Numbered from the stretch's first letter, positions 18,176 through 28,459 are shown. The stretch: 64,000 nt of DNA from Flavobacterium croceum DSM 17960 (GCF_002917885.1 NZ_PQNY01000008.1:90240-154239); one strand, 5' to 3'. Translations and numbers: made by a program. Notes: a model not told the origin generated them from the sequence alone.

Positions 18176-19900
18176 TTATCTTTGTCTTCTATTTGTAGGA
18201 GATTTTTTGATATCTGATTTTGGACCTACTCTAGACATAGCACATCTAAATCCGATATAATCTGTAGCCATATCTTGTGGGAAGTATCTTCTTTGTGCAG
18301 GATCTAACCAATAAGCTCTATCTCTCCAAGAACCTCCTTTGTAAACTCTCACATCATCATTTACTAAAGTTGTTCTTTTTGAAGATTTATCATATTTTCT
18401 AATCATTTTACCAATACTATCTACAGAAACGTTGTGTTTCGGAGAATCGTACATTCGTTTAGAATCATCTACTTTAGCATTATCCTCAGAGTCTCCAAAT
18501 TTAAACCATCTTGTAGATTGTTTATCACCATCGCGATAGTTTCTTTCATCACTCTTATCAAAGTTTTGTCTTAAATAAGTTTCTTTATCATCTACTGGAA
18601 CTTGAGCTATTTGACCAATAAAGTTTCTAGCAATTACTTTTCCATTTGGTAAAGTATCCATTTTTTGAGATTCAGCGGTAACCAACTCTACTTTACCATC
18701 TTCACCTATTTTATTTTTCATGTAAACGTTACCTCTATAGTAGTTGAAATCGTTAGCTTCATCATCAACCATAGGTCTGTAAACATCGGCAACCCATTCT
18801 GCTACGTTACCTGCCATATCATACAACCCAAAATCGTTTGGAGGATATGATTTTACTTTATTTGTAATATCTGCATTATCATCAGACCAACCAGCAATTC
18901 CACCGTAGTCTCCTTTTCCTTGCTTAAAGTTAGCCAATTGATCACCTTTTACTTGACGTCTATTGGTACGCGTATATCTACCAGACCAAGGATATTTCTT
19001 TTGACCTTTGTATAAATTGTATTGTCTTTGACCTACATCGGCAGCTGCTGCATATTCCCATTCTGCTTCTGTTGGAAGTCTATATTCTGGCAAAATTAAA
19101 CCCGATGAACGTTGAGCATAAACATTTTTAGAAGCAGAACTTCCGCCATTGGCACCTGCAGTTCCGTTATTTTTTGCTCCTCCTTTTTGACCTTTTTGTA
19201 ATACAATATTACTATCTCCTCCGTATGTTTTTGTAGGAGCAGCTAAATATGTTTCTGTGTCAAAAGTAGATTCTGCTTTTGCATCTGTAACTTTAGCATC
19301 TTTTTTCAAGAATTTTTCTCTTTCTAAAATTGCTTCATTCACACGATTGGTTCTCCATTTTGAAAACTCGGTTGCTTGAATCCAATTTACACCAACTACA
19401 GGATATTCTGCATAAGCAGGATGTCTTAAATAGTTATTAGTCATCGTTTCATTATAACCTAATCTATTTCTCCAAACTAGAGTATCAGGAATGGCTCCTT
19501 CATAAATATTAGCATAGCTTTCTTGATCTGGAGGAAAAACTCTTTTTAACCAATCTAAGTATTCCATATACATCATATTGGTTACCTCAGTTTCATCCAT
19601 GTAAAACGATTGAACGTGTTGTTGGTTTGGTGTGTTGTTCCAATCGTGCATTGGGTCGTCTGCTACTTTACCCATGGTGAAGGTCCCTCCTTCTACAAGT
19701 ACTAATCCAGGACCAGTTTCTTGTTTTTTAAAGTTAGACGCATACTGAAAACCTCCTTTTTTATCGTTGATTTTCCAGCCTGTTGCACGAGACCCTCCTT
19801 TTGAAGAAGATCCACCTTTGCTACAACTTGTAAACCCAACCATTACTGCTGCTACTAACAGTAATTTTACGGCAAAAACCTTGTTTACTTTCATACTCAT
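18176..19900 (-). CDS. gldJ: Gliding motility lipoprotein GldJ
   Basis: GldJ is an outer-membrane-associated lipoprotein required for gliding and for stability of GldK in Flavobacterium; it is related to type IX secretion core lipoproteins. The 574-residue protein has a lipoprotein signal with lipobox FTSC (Cys about residue 26), then a formylglycine-generating-enzyme-like fold: GGTFTMGKVADDPMHDWNN, YMDETEVTN, YRLPTEAEWEYAAAADVGQ, GNVAEWVADVY and VYKGGSWRDRAYW. A low-complexity Gly/Ser/Asn insert lies near 240-260. It is divergent from porU (183 bp between starts). Either ATG (19900 or 19894) is possible. It is a structural, not catalytic, FGE homologue (family knowledge). Confidence 0.94.
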   Translation of the reverse strand: MSMKVNKVFAVKLLLVAAVMVGFTSCSKGGSSSKGGSRATGWKINDKKGGFQYASNFKKQETGPGLVLVEGGTFTMGKVADDPMHDWNNTPNQQHVQSFYMDETEVTNMMYMEYLDWLKRVFPPDQESYANIYEGAIPDTLVWRNRLGYNETMTNNYLRHPAYAEYPVVGVNWIQATEFSKWRTNRVNEAILEREKFLKKDAKVTDAKAESTFDTETYLAAPTKTYGGDSNIVLQKGQKGGAKNNGTAGANGGSSASKNVYAQRSSGLILPEYRLPTEAEWEYAAAADVGQRQYNLYKGQKKYPWSGRYTRTNRRQVKGDQLANFKQGKGDYGGIAGWSDDNADITNKVKSYPPNDFGLYDMAGNVAEWVADVYRPMVDDEANDFNYYRGNVYMKNKIGEDGKVELVTAESQKMDTLPNGKVIARNFIGQIAQVPVDDKETYLRQNFDKSDERNYRDGDKQSTRWFKFGDSEDNAKVDDSKRMYDSPKHNVSVDSIGKMIRKYDKSSKRTTLVNDDVRVYKGGSWRDRAYWLDPAQRRYFPQDMATDYIGFRCAMSRVGPKSDIKKSPTNRRQR

Positions 19901-20083
19901 ACTTAGGTAATAATTTTTAGTGGCGCAATATAGTAATTAACCATTAAATTGCAACAACTTTTTTGAATTAAATTTAATTTTTACTTTCAATTGTTTTATA
20001 CAAACTCCTTTTTGTTGTATTTATTGTGTAAAAATATTACTTTTTTTAATAATATTTGCAATGAATAGCCGTTATGACCTATA

Positions 20084-23000
20084 ATGAAAAAGATATATAT
20101 ATTATTTTGTTTTTTGATATACCAGATTGTACTGAGTCAAACTTCTGGAAACATTGCCATTACATGGAATTCTGACAACCGATATACTATTGGCGATGTA
20201 GATTTTAATATTCCTAATTTCCCTGTTAATATGAGTTACAATTCTATAGAAAACAGGATTTTTTATATTTCTAAAATCTCAACTAACAATTCCTTAATCA
20301 ACGAAAACTCTTTGGTTATTACCAACTTAATTACTGAATCTGTTACTGAAAGTAATTTGGGTATGCTAAACAAAAAAGTAATTCCTACTACAATTGAAGC
20401 ATCTATAAAAAATAATATAGCTCGTGATGATTTTAGTGCGATACTACAATTTAATCCTATTTATTATGAAGACAATACTTACAAAAGAGTAGTGTCTTTT
20501 AGTTATAGCTTTAATCAAGCTCTGGTAAACAAGAGTTTTTCTACACAAAATATTGTCAATTCGGTATTAAAAACAGGTTCATGGTATCGTTTTTACGTGC
20601 AAAAATCGGGAGTTTACAAACTAGATAAAACATTTATAAAATCGTTGGGGATGGATGTAGATAAAATTGACCCTCGAAAAATACAAATTTATGGCAATGG
20701 AGGAAGAATGCTTCCTATTACAAATAATGAATATTACCCTAACGATTTAGCTGAAAATGCAATACAAGTAATAGGAGAAGATGACGGCGTTTTTAACAAC
20801 GAAGATTACATATTGCTTTATTGTGAAGGGATGGATAATTGGAGTGAAGATAATTTGACACACTTAAATTTATATTCAGATAAATCATACTATTATATTA
20901 CATACAGTCAAAACAATGGTAAACGAATAGGTACTTTTACACAACCAACAGGTTCGTCATCTTACACATTTACAAATTTTGATGACTATCAGTTTTATGA
21001 AAAAGATTTAACCAATATAGCTCGTTTGGGAAAAGTTTTTGTAGGAGAAAGTTTTTATCTAGACAATGAACAAGAATTCAATTTTAATTTTCCTCAAATA
21101 GACACTACAAATCCCGCTTCGGTAAAAGTGCAAGTAGGTGATGACAGTAGTGTGAATACATCGTTTGATATTAGTATAAATGGAGGTAGTACTCCTACTT
21201 TAAATTTAATACATATAGCAGGAGCCAATCTAACTCAATATGTAGAAGCTGCAAGTTACAATAGTGTGTCAGCATCGCAAAATTTTAACATCAAACTTAA
21301 ATACAATAACAATGGTGTACCTTCGGCAAAAGGCTACCTCAATTATATAGCCATTACTGCAAAGAGTAATCTTGTGGGTTATAATAAACAATACCGATTT
21401 AAAACTGCAAATGCTACTAATATAAGTGGTATAGCACAATATAATTTTAGCAACAGCAGTAGCATAAGTCAAATATGGGATGTTTCTGATATTTGGAACG
21501 TGAGTGCTATCGCTACAAACAATACACCAAGTTTTAACTTTAAAACCAATTTAGGAATAAGTAAACAATTTATTGCTGTAGACCCAAGTGATTATTACAC
21601 TCCTCAAAAAGAACAAACTACAACGATATCCAATCAAAATTTAAAAGGTGATATTTTTTACGATAAATATGGCATATTTAGAGATATTGATTATCTTATT
21701 GTTTGTCCTTCTTTTTTAAATCCGCAAGCCGAAAAACTAGCAGAATTTCACCGAAATTACAACAACTACAATGTAAAAGTAGTTACTTTAGAAAGCATAT
21801 ATCAAGAATTTGGTGGTGGCAAACAAGATGTAGCAGCTATAAGAAACTTTGTGAAATATGTATATCAAAATGCTTCATCGGCTAGTAGTAGAGTAAAATT
21901 TTTAAATCTATTTGGAGACGCATCGTTTGACTACAAAAATAGAATACCAAACAATACTAATATTGTACCTATATTTCATGCTAAAAGTAGTTTTACAGAA
22001 GCAGCCTCTAGCTCTTTTGCCACAGATGATTACTATGGAATGATGGACGATAGCGATCCGAATCCAGAAATGAACTTATACGGAATAGACGTAGCTGTAG
22101 GCCGTATGATTGTATCGACCAACCAGCAAGCCGACGAAATGGTTACAAAAGTTATCGAGTACCACGATATAAAATCGTATGGAAATTGGCGCAACAATTA
22201 TGTAGCGATTGCAGATGACCCAGATGCTTTTAAAACAGCCGACAATCAATTGCAATATTATCAAAATAAAAATGTTGATATGTTGTACCAACAAAAACCT
22301 TTTGTTAATTACAAAAAAATATTTCTAGATGCCTATCAGCAAGAAACAACCGCTGGTGGAACTCGGTATCCAAAAGTAAATGAAGATATACAAAATGCTT
22401 TTGAAAAAGGCGCTTTGGTTTTTAACTATTTAGGTCATGGAGGCGAAGAAGGTCTTGCCAATGAACGCATTTGGAACAAATTTGATGGGTATAATTTTTA
22501 CAATCAATACCGTTATCCCCTATTTATAACACTAACATGCGATTTCTCTCGATTTGACAACCCATACAAACAAACTTCTGGAGAATATACTTTTTGGAAT
22601 CCAAAAGGAGGAGCTATAGCAATGGTAACGACTATAAGGCAAATTCCTCAATCTGGAGCACAATATTTCAATGAAATTTTCACTTCGTATTTATTCTCTT
22701 ACGGTAGTACCAATTATGGTTCTATAGCTGAAGCCCTACGAAAAAGTAAGAATGATTATACTGATGGTTCTACAACCCGAATAGTATCGCTATTGGGCGA
22801 TCCAGCTTTGGCTCTTGCTATCGCTAAGCCTAATGTAGTATTAACCAAAGTAAACGATATTCCTATATCGCAACCCATAGATGATTTTAAAGCCTTAAGT
22901 TATGTAAAAATAACAGGAGAAGTTCGAGACGAAACAGGCTCGCTATTAAACAATTACAATGGTGAATTGGCCGTAACAATTTTTGATAAAGATTATACCA

Positions 23001-23938
23001 AAAATACACTTAGAAACGACAATTACGATGCCATAATATCGCCTACAGCAACAGCCACGTATTTTCCTTTTACTAGTTTGGGCGAAGCTATTTTTAGAGG
23101 AAACGCATCGGTTACAAATGGCTCGTTTGAATTTGGTTTTGTTGTACCTCGCGATATTAAAATACCTCTAGGAAATGGTAGAATTAGTTTTTATACCAAA
23201 AGAAACCAAACACGTCTAGACAAAACAGGATATAATGTAAACATTAAAGTTGGTGGTATAAACACAAACGCTCCAGCAGACACAACTCCGCCCAAAGTAC
23301 GTTTATATATGAATGACGAAACTTTTTTAAATGGAGGAAACACCAATCAATCTCCTTATTTTTTAGCTTTTTTAGATGATGAACATGGTATAAATACAGC
23401 AAGTGGTATTGGGCATGATATTGTTGCTGTTTTAGACGGCAATGAAAGTAATCCTTATAATTTAAACGATTATTACGAAACCGAACTTAATAATTATACC
23501 AAAGGAAAAATTAGATTCCCTTTTAGAAATCTTAGTGTAGGTTTACACACTATCACATTCAAAGCTTGGGATGTTTACAACAATTATGTAACTTCAGAAC
23601 TACAATTTGTTGTAGTTGGAGACGAAGATGTAGTGCTTACCAATGTGCTAAATTATCCAAACCCATTTGTAAACTATACCGAATTTTGGTTTACTCACAA
23701 CAAACCTTACGAAAATCTTGATGTTCAAGTTCAAATATTTACCATTACCGGAAAAGTAGTAAAAACTATCAATCAAAGTGTTATTACAGAAGGATTTTTA
23801 TCAAGAAGTATTACTTGGGATGGCTTAGATGACTTTGGAGAAAAAATAGGAAAAGGAGTTTATGTGTATAAACTCACTGTAAAATCTCAAACTACAGGAA
23901 AAAAATCAGAAAAAATAGAAAAACTTGTTATACTATAA
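20084..23938 (+). CDS. porU: Type IX secretion system sortase PorU
   Basis: PorU is the outer-membrane-associated C25 (gingipain-like) cysteine protease that removes C-terminal sorting domains from T9SS cargo and attaches the cargo to the cell surface. The 1284-residue protein has a signal peptide (end near VLSQ). The peptidase has catalytic His in YLGHGGEEG (His about 785) and Cys in TLTCDFSRF (Cys about 819). It carries its own C-terminal domain (NYPNPFVNYTEFWFTH to the end, about 1190-1284), as known PorU proteins do. porV follows 35 bp downstream. Divergence from gldJ places two export/motility functions under one 183-bp control region. Confidence 0.95.
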   Translation: MKKIYILFCFLIYQIVLSQTSGNIAITWNSDNRYTIGDVDFNIPNFPVNMSYNSIENRIFYISKISTNNSLINENSLVITNLITESVTESNLGMLNKKVIPTTIEASIKNNIARDDFSAILQFNPIYYEDNTYKRVVSFSYSFNQALVNKSFSTQNIVNSVLKTGSWYRFYVQKSGVYKLDKTFIKSLGMDVDKIDPRKIQIYGNGGRMLPITNNEYYPNDLAENAIQVIGEDDGVFNNEDYILLYCEGMDNWSEDNLTHLNLYSDKSYYYITYSQNNGKRIGTFTQPTGSSSYTFTNFDDYQFYEKDLTNIARLGKVFVGESFYLDNEQEFNFNFPQIDTTNPASVKVQVGDDSSVNTSFDISINGGSTPTLNLIHIAGANLTQYVEAASYNSVSASQNFNIKLKYNNNGVPSAKGYLNYIAITAKSNLVGYNKQYRFKTANATNISGIAQYNFSNSSSISQIWDVSDIWNVSAIATNNTPSFNFKTNLGISKQFIAVDPSDYYTPQKEQTTTISNQNLKGDIFYDKYGIFRDIDYLIVCPSFLNPQAEKLAEFHRNYNNYNVKVVTLESIYQEFGGGKQDVAAIRNFVKYVYQNASSASSRVKFLNLFGDASFDYKNRIPNNTNIVPIFHAKSSFTEAASSSFATDDYYGMMDDSDPNPEMNLYGIDVAVGRMIVSTNQQADEMVTKVIEYHDIKSYGNWRNNYVAIADDPDAFKTADNQLQYYQNKNVDMLYQQKPFVNYKKIFLDAYQQETTAGGTRYPKVNEDIQNAFEKGALVFNYLGHGGEEGLANERIWNKFDGYNFYNQYRYPLFITLTCDFSRFDNPYKQTSGEYTFWNPKGGAIAMVTTIRQIPQSGAQYFNEIFTSYLFSYGSTNYGSIAEALRKSKNDYTDGSTTRIVSLLGDPALALAIAKPNVVLTKVNDIPISQPIDDFKALSYVKITGEVRDETGSLLNNYNGELAVTIFDKDYTKNTLRNDNYDAIISPTATATYFPFTSLGEAIFRGNASVTNGSFEFGFVVPRDIKIPLGNGRISFYTKRNQTRLDKTGYNVNIKVGGINTNAPADTTPPKVRLYMNDETFLNGGNTNQSPYFLAFLDDEHGINTASGIGHDIVAVLDGNESNPYNLNDYYETELNNYTKGKIRFPFRNLSVGLHTITFKAWDVYNNYVTSELQFVVVGDEDVVLTNVLNYPNPFVNYTEFWFTHNKPYENLDVQVQIFTITGKVVKTINQSVITEGFLSRSITWDGLDDFGEKIGKGVYVYKLTVKSQTTGKKSEKIEKLVIL

Positions 23939-23954
23939 GAAAACATTATATTTG
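23925..23954 (+). promoter_or_regulatory. Promoter of porV
   Basis: TTG at 23925-23927, a 19-bp spacer and TATATTTG at 23947-23954 match the Bacteroidota consensus. The upstream element lies in the last codons of porU, so porV can be transcribed separately as well as from porU read-through. Confidence 0.6.
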
Positions 23955-23973
23955 TAAACTTTATTAATTTGTT

Positions 23974-25137
23974 ATGAAAAAAATAATAATACTAATTTCA
24001 TTATTAACTTTAACAACCAATTTCGCTCAAGATAGAGTCATCACTACTGGAGTTCCGTTTTTACTTGTAGCTGCCGATGCTCGTGCTGCTGGACTTGGAG
24101 ATCAAGGTGTTGCAACATCTGCCGATACTTATTCGCAACAGTGGAATCCTGCAAAATATGCTTTTGCGCTAGACAAACAAGGTTTCTCTTTTAGTTACAC
24201 GCCCTACTTAACCCAATTGGTAAATGATATTTCTCTTGGACAAATTACCTACTATAATCGCATTAATGAAAGAAGTGCTTTTGCGGGAAGTTTACGTTAT
24301 TTTGGTTTAGGAGAAATAGAATTAAGAGAATATTACGACAGTACTCCAAATGTTGTAAAACCCAACGAATTAGCTTTAGACGGGTCGTATTCCTTAAAAC
24401 TAGACGAGAATTTTTCTATGGCTGTAGCGGGTAGATATATACGCTCTAACTTAAAAATTGCAGATGCAAATACAGATGCTACACCAGGAAAAAGTTTTGC
24501 TTTTGACGTAGCTGCTTATTTTCAAAGTGAAGAAAAAGCATTTACCGATTTTGATGGTCGATATAGAATAGGTTTGAATTTACAAAACTTAGGTCCAAAA
24601 ATAAGTTATGATAACAATCAAGAAATAAGCTCTAACTTTTTACCTGCAAATATGCGTTTAGGTGGTGGTTTTGATTTTATTTTTGATGAATACAACAAAG
24701 TAACGACGTCTGTCGAGTTTACGAAACTTTTAGTTCCTACGCCTCAAAATCCAGACTTAAACGGAGACGGTGTTATAACTAGTGATGAAAGAAGTACCAA
24801 CAATACCAATTATAGAAATATAAATTGGGTTTCAGGTATTTTTAAATCATTTGGCGATGCACCCGATGGTTTTTCAGAAGAATTAAAAGAAATTACCTAT
24901 TCGGCTGGAGTAGAATATCAATATCAAGACTCTTTTGCTATGCGCTTGGGATATTTTAATGAAAGTCCGTTAAAAGGAGCTCGCAAATTCTTTTCGCTAG
25001 GAGCAGGTTTTAAATACAATGTAGTAAAAGTAGATGTATCTTATTTATTCTCTGCTTCCAAAGTAAAAAATCCGTTAGAAAACACATTGCGTTTTTCACT
25101 TACATTCAACTTCGGTGATAAATACGATGAAAATTAA
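23974..25137 (+). CDS. porV: Type IX secretion outer membrane channel protein PorV
   Basis: PorV (LptO) is a FadL-like outer-membrane beta-barrel that shuttles T9SS cargo from the translocon to PorU. The 387-residue protein has a short signal peptide (end near TTNFAQ). It has the family hallmark ITTGVPFLLVAADARAAGLGD and regular beta-strand periodicity, ending in a terminal aromatic strand (FSLTFNFGDKYDEN). The order porU-porV-cdd is common in Flavobacteriia. A terminator at 25160-25194 separates it from cdd. Confidence 0.95.
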   Translation: MKKIIILISLLTLTTNFAQDRVITTGVPFLLVAADARAAGLGDQGVATSADTYSQQWNPAKYAFALDKQGFSFSYTPYLTQLVNDISLGQITYYNRINERSAFAGSLRYFGLGEIELREYYDSTPNVVKPNELALDGSYSLKLDENFSMAVAGRYIRSNLKIADANTDATPGKSFAFDVAAYFQSEEKAFTDFDGRYRIGLNLQNLGPKISYDNNQEISSNFLPANMRLGGGFDFIFDEYNKVTTSVEFTKLLVPTPQNPDLNGDGVITSDERSTNNTNYRNINWVSGIFKSFGDAPDGFSEELKEITYSAGVEYQYQDSFAMRLGYFNESPLKGARKFFSLGAGFKYNVVKVDVSYLFSASKVKNPLENTLRFSLTFNFGDKYDEN

Positions 25138-25159
25138 AAGCAATTAAAAATTAAAAACC

Positions 25160-25194
25160 ATCCAAATTTCTATTTTGAAGTTTGGATTTTTTTT
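25160..25194 (+). terminator. Terminator after porV
   Basis: An 11-bp stem with one mismatch (25160-25170 with 25177-25187) is followed by a T run (TTTTTTTT). Confidence 0.75.
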
Positions 25195-25206
25195 CCTCTA
25201 TAAATT

Positions 25207-25692
25207 ATGACAAAACAAGTAAGTATTTCTACTAAATTTGATGTTTTTGAAAATCTAAATGTACTACCAAACGATGTTCAAGAACTCATGCAAAAAGCTA
25301 TTGAAACCAGAAACAATGCTTATGCACCCTACTCCCGTTTTCATGTAGGCGCAGCTATTTTACTAGACAACAATCAAATCGTTTTGGGTTCAAATCAAGA
25401 AAACGCTGCATACCCATCAGGTTTGTGTGCCGAGCGTGTTGCTATATTTCAAGCTGGAGCACTATATCCAAATGCTAAAATAGTAAAAATGGCTATTACA
25501 GCAGCTTCGAGTATACATACCACTACATCGCCTATACCACCATGTGGCGCATGCAGACAATCGATGGCAGAATATGAGTTTAAGCAAGAGGCTGAAATAG
25601 AAATATATTTTATGGGAGAAACAGGCGAAGTATACAAATCAGACTCTGTAAGTAACCTATTACCCTTGTCGTTTGACAAAAAGTTTTTATAA
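25207..25692 (+). CDS. cdd: Cytidine deaminase
   Basis: This zinc enzyme converts cytidine and deoxycytidine to the uridine forms for pyrimidine salvage. The 161-residue protein has the active-site motif CAERVAIF (zinc Cys and catalytic Glu) and PCGACRQ (two zinc Cys). YAPYSRFHVGAAI is the substrate-binding loop. Size and motifs fit the homotetrameric class. It begins 12 bp after the porV terminator T tract. I see no strong terminator after it; AACTAC/GTAGTT at 25691-25708 is weak. Confidence 0.95.
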   Translation: MTKQVSISTKFDVFENLNVLPNDVQELMQKAIETRNNAYAPYSRFHVGAAILLDNNQIVLGSNQENAAYPSGLCAERVAIFQAGALYPNAKIVKMAITAASSIHTTTSPIPPCGACRQSMAEYEFKQEAEIEIYFMGETGEVYKSDSVSNLLPLSFDKKFL

Positions 25693-25763
25693 CTACAACG
25701 GTGTAGTTGATAATTACCAAAAAAATATAATCATTTTATAATTAATTTAATGATTTTAAATTT

Positions 25764-25792
25764 TTTGTTATAAGGTCAAAATAGTAATTTTG
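25764..25792 (+). promoter_or_regulatory. Promoter of the pdhA-pdhC operon
   Basis: TTTG at 25764-25767, a 17-bp spacer and TAATTTTG at 25785-25792 match the Bacteroidota promoter consensus. The distance to the pdhA ATG is 46 bp. Confidence 0.65.
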
Positions 25793-25838
25793 CAACCTTA
25801 TACAAGAATTATTTAAAAAAATAAATAGTACACTAAAC

Positions 25839-26837
25839 ATGAAACCAATTACCAAAGAAGTTTACCTAAAATGGTACGAGGATATGTTATTTTGGAGAAA
25901 GTTTGAAGACAAACTTGCTGCGCTATACATACAACAAAAAATCAGAGGTTTTTTACATTTATACAATGGTCAAGAAGCTGTATTAGCAGGAGCTTTACAC
26001 GCCATGGATTTATCTAAAGACAAAATGATTACAGCCTATAGAAACCACGTACAACCTATAGGTATGGGTGTGGATCCTCGCCGAGTTATGGCTGAACTTT
26101 TAGGTAAAGTTACAGGTACTTCAAAAGGACTTGGAGGTTCGATGCACATTTTTTCGAAAGAACATGGTTTTTATGGAGGACATGGTATTGTGGGAGCACA
26201 AATTCCTGTAGGTGCTGGTATAGCATTTGCAGACAAATATTTTGAAACGGGTGGTGTAACGCTTACTTATTTTGGTGATGGCGCAGCACGACAAGGTTCA
26301 TTACACGAAGCTTTTAACATGGCTATGAATTGGAAACTTCCGGTGGTATTTATTTGTGAAAACAATGGATATGCCATGGGAACTTCTGTAGAAAGAACAG
26401 CAAACCATACCGATATTTGGAAACTAGGCTTAGGATACGAAATGCCTTGCGGACCAGTAGACGGCATGAACCCTGTAAAAGTTGCCGAAGCTATGAATGA
26501 AGCTATAGAAAGAGCACGTCGAGGCGATGGACCAACATTTTTAGAAATGAAAACCTATCGTTATAGAGGTCATTCTATGTCTGATGCTCAATTGTACAGA
26601 AGTAAAGAAGAAGTAGAAGAATACAAAAAAATAGATCCTATTACTCAAGTATTAGACATCATAAAAGAAAAACAATACGCTACAGATTCAGAAATTGAAG
26701 CAATAGACAATCGTGTGGTAGATCTAGTAAACGAATGTGAAAAATTTGCAGAAGAATCTGAATTCCCAGATTTGAATATCATGTATGATGTAGTTTACGA
26801 TCAAGAAAATTATCCATTTTTACCTCATAAATTATAA
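25839..26837 (+). CDS. pdhA: Pyruvate dehydrogenase E1 component, alpha subunit
   Basis: With E1-beta, this subunit decarboxylates pyruvate and transfers the acetyl group to lipoyl-E2. The 332-residue protein shows the ThDP-binding motif starting GDGAARQGSLHEAFNMA and ending in NN (ENNGYAMGT), plus the phosphorylation-loop-like YRYRGHSMSDAQLYR. E2 follows after 5 bp. The E1-beta gene is not adjacent here and must lie elsewhere, an arrangement also seen in other Flavobacteriia. Confidence 0.95.
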   Translation: MKPITKEVYLKWYEDMLFWRKFEDKLAALYIQQKIRGFLHLYNGQEAVLAGALHAMDLSKDKMITAYRNHVQPIGMGVDPRRVMAELLGKVTGTSKGLGGSMHIFSKEHGFYGGHGIVGAQIPVGAGIAFADKYFETGGVTLTYFGDGAARQGSLHEAFNMAMNWKLPVVFICENNGYAMGTSVERTANHTDIWKLGLGYEMPCGPVDGMNPVKVAEAMNEAIERARRGDGPTFLEMKTYRYRGHSMSDAQLYRSKEEVEEYKKIDPITQVLDIIKEKQYATDSEIEAIDNRVVDLVNECEKFAEESEFPDLNIMYDVVYDQENYPFLPHKL

Positions 26838-26842
26838 GCAAT

Positions 26843-28459
26843 ATGGCAACAGTAATTACGATGCCTCGTTTGAGCGATACCATGACAGAAGGAACCGTGG
26901 CAAACTGGCTTAAAAAAGTAGGCGACAAAATAAAAGAAGGTGATATTCTAGCAGAAATTGAAACAGATAAAGCCACTATGGAATTTGAATCTTTTAACGC
27001 TGGAACGCTGTTACACATAGGTATAGAAGCAGGACAAACAGCTCCTGTAGATGCTATGTTGGCCATAATTGGAAATGAAGGAGAAGATATTTCTGGATTA
27101 CTTAATGGAACTCCAAAAAGTGCAGATACTTCAAACGAAGTAAAAGAAACCGTTACAGAAACCAAACAAAGTAATAATGCTGTAGAAATACCTGCTGGTG
27201 TAAAAGTAATTACAATGCCTCGTTTAAGCGACACCATGACAACAGGTACTGTTGCAACATGGCTTAAAAAAGTAGGCGATACTGTAAAAGAAGGCGACAT
27301 ACTAGCTGAAATTGAAACCGATAAGGCTACAATGGAGTTTGAATCTTTTGATGCAGGAACATTATTGTATATAGGTGTAAACGAAGGCGAATCGGCGCCT
27401 GTAGATAGTGTTTTGGCGATTATGGGTCCTGCAGGAACCGATGTTAGCCATATTGCTGCCAATTACAAAGCGGGAGCTACCAAAGATGCTGAACCTGCTC
27501 AACAACAAGAAAAAACAGTAGAAACAAGCCCAACTTCATCTCAAAATACTACAACAAATACCAACGCAAACGGTAGAATTTTTGCTTCGCCATTGGCTAA
27601 AAAAATAGCTACAGAAAAAGGTATAAATTTAGCACAAGTAAAAGGTACGGGAGAAAATGGTAGAATTACCAAAAGCGATGTAGAAAACTTTACTCCTACT
27701 GCATCTACTATTCAAACAGAAGTTTCGTCTGCAAATCAAGCTGTTGCCAATGTAAAACCTTTTGTACCTACAGGAGAAGTGTATCAAGAAGAAATTAAGA
27801 ATTCTCAAATGCGCAAAACAATTGCCAAGAGACTTTCAGAATCTAAATTTACAGCACCTCATTACTATTTAACAATAGAGTTAGATATGGATAATGCTAT
27901 TGCTTCTCGTACTACCATAAACAGTTTACCTGAAACAAAAGTTTCTTTTAACGATATGGTTATTAAAGCGTGTGCAATGGCTCTAAAAAAACATCCGCAA
28001 GTAAATTCGCAATGGAGAGATGATGCTATGATAATCAATCATCATGTTAATATAGGCGTTGCTGTAGCTGTAGAAGACGGACTTGTTGTTCCTGTGCTTA
28101 AATTTACAGACCAAATGTCTTTATCTCAAATAGGAGCCAATGTAAAAGACATGGCCGGAAGAGCAAAAGCAAAAAAAATACAACCATCAGAAATGGAAGG
28201 TAGCACTTTTACCATATCCAACCTAGGTATGTTTGGTATTCAATCGTTTACTTCGATAATAAACCAACCTAACTCTGCCATTTTATCGGTAGGAGCTATT
28301 GTAGAAAAACCTGTAGTAAAACAAGGTCAAATTGTTGTAGGTAATACCATGACAGTTACTCTAGCTTGCGACCATAGAACTGTAGATGGTGCTACTGGAT
28401 CTCAGTTTTTACAAACTTTTAAAGCATTTATGGAAAATCCTGTAACAATGCTGGCGTAA
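26843..28459 (+). CDS. pdhC: Dihydrolipoamide acetyltransferase (E2) of pyruvate dehydrogenase
   Basis: This core of the pyruvate dehydrogenase complex transfers acetyl from lipoamide to CoA. The 538-residue protein has two lipoyl domains (about 1-78 and 122-200), each with the lipoylated Lys in EIETDKATMEF. A peripheral subunit-binding domain lies at about 246-285 (FASPLAKKIATEKGINL, GTGENGRITKSD). The catalytic domain ends with HRTVDGATG. Flexible linkers rich in Thr, Gln and Ala lie between. The two lipoyl domains are close copies even at DNA level, suggesting an internal duplication. A terminator follows at 28485-28518. Confidence 0.95.
   Translation: MATVITMPRLSDTMTEGTVANWLKKVGDKIKEGDILAEIETDKATMEFESFNAGTLLHIGIEAGQTAPVDAMLAIIGNEGEDISGLLNGTPKSADTSNEVKETVTETKQSNNAVEIPAGVKVITMPRLSDTMTTGTVATWLKKVGDTVKEGDILAEIETDKATMEFESFDAGTLLYIGVNEGESAPVDSVLAIMGPAGTDVSHIAANYKAGATKDAEPAQQQEKTVETSPTSSQNTTTNTNANGRIFASPLAKKIATEKGINLAQVKGTGENGRITKSDVENFTPTASTIQTEVSSANQAVANVKPFVPTGEVYQEEIKNSQMRKTIAKRLSESKFTAPHYYLTIELDMDNAIASRTTINSLPETKVSFNDMVIKACAMALKKHPQVNSQWRDDAMIINHHVNIGVAVAVEDGLVVPVLKFTDQMSLSQIGANVKDMAGRAKAKKIQPSEMEGSTFTISNLGMFGIQSFTSIINQPNSAILSVGAIVEKPVVKQGQIVVGNTMTVTLACDHRTVDGATGSQFLQTFKAFMENPVTMLA

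Noticed and set aside
25691..25708. Hairpin AACTAC/GTAGTT after cdd as a terminator
   Set aside because: Only 6 bp and no T run follows; too weak to list as a feature.
26779..27462. 227-residue open frame opposite the pyruvate dehydrogenase E2 gene
   Set aside because: It lies wholly antisense to a certain gene, its repeats mirror the two lipoyl domains, and it has no recognisable features.
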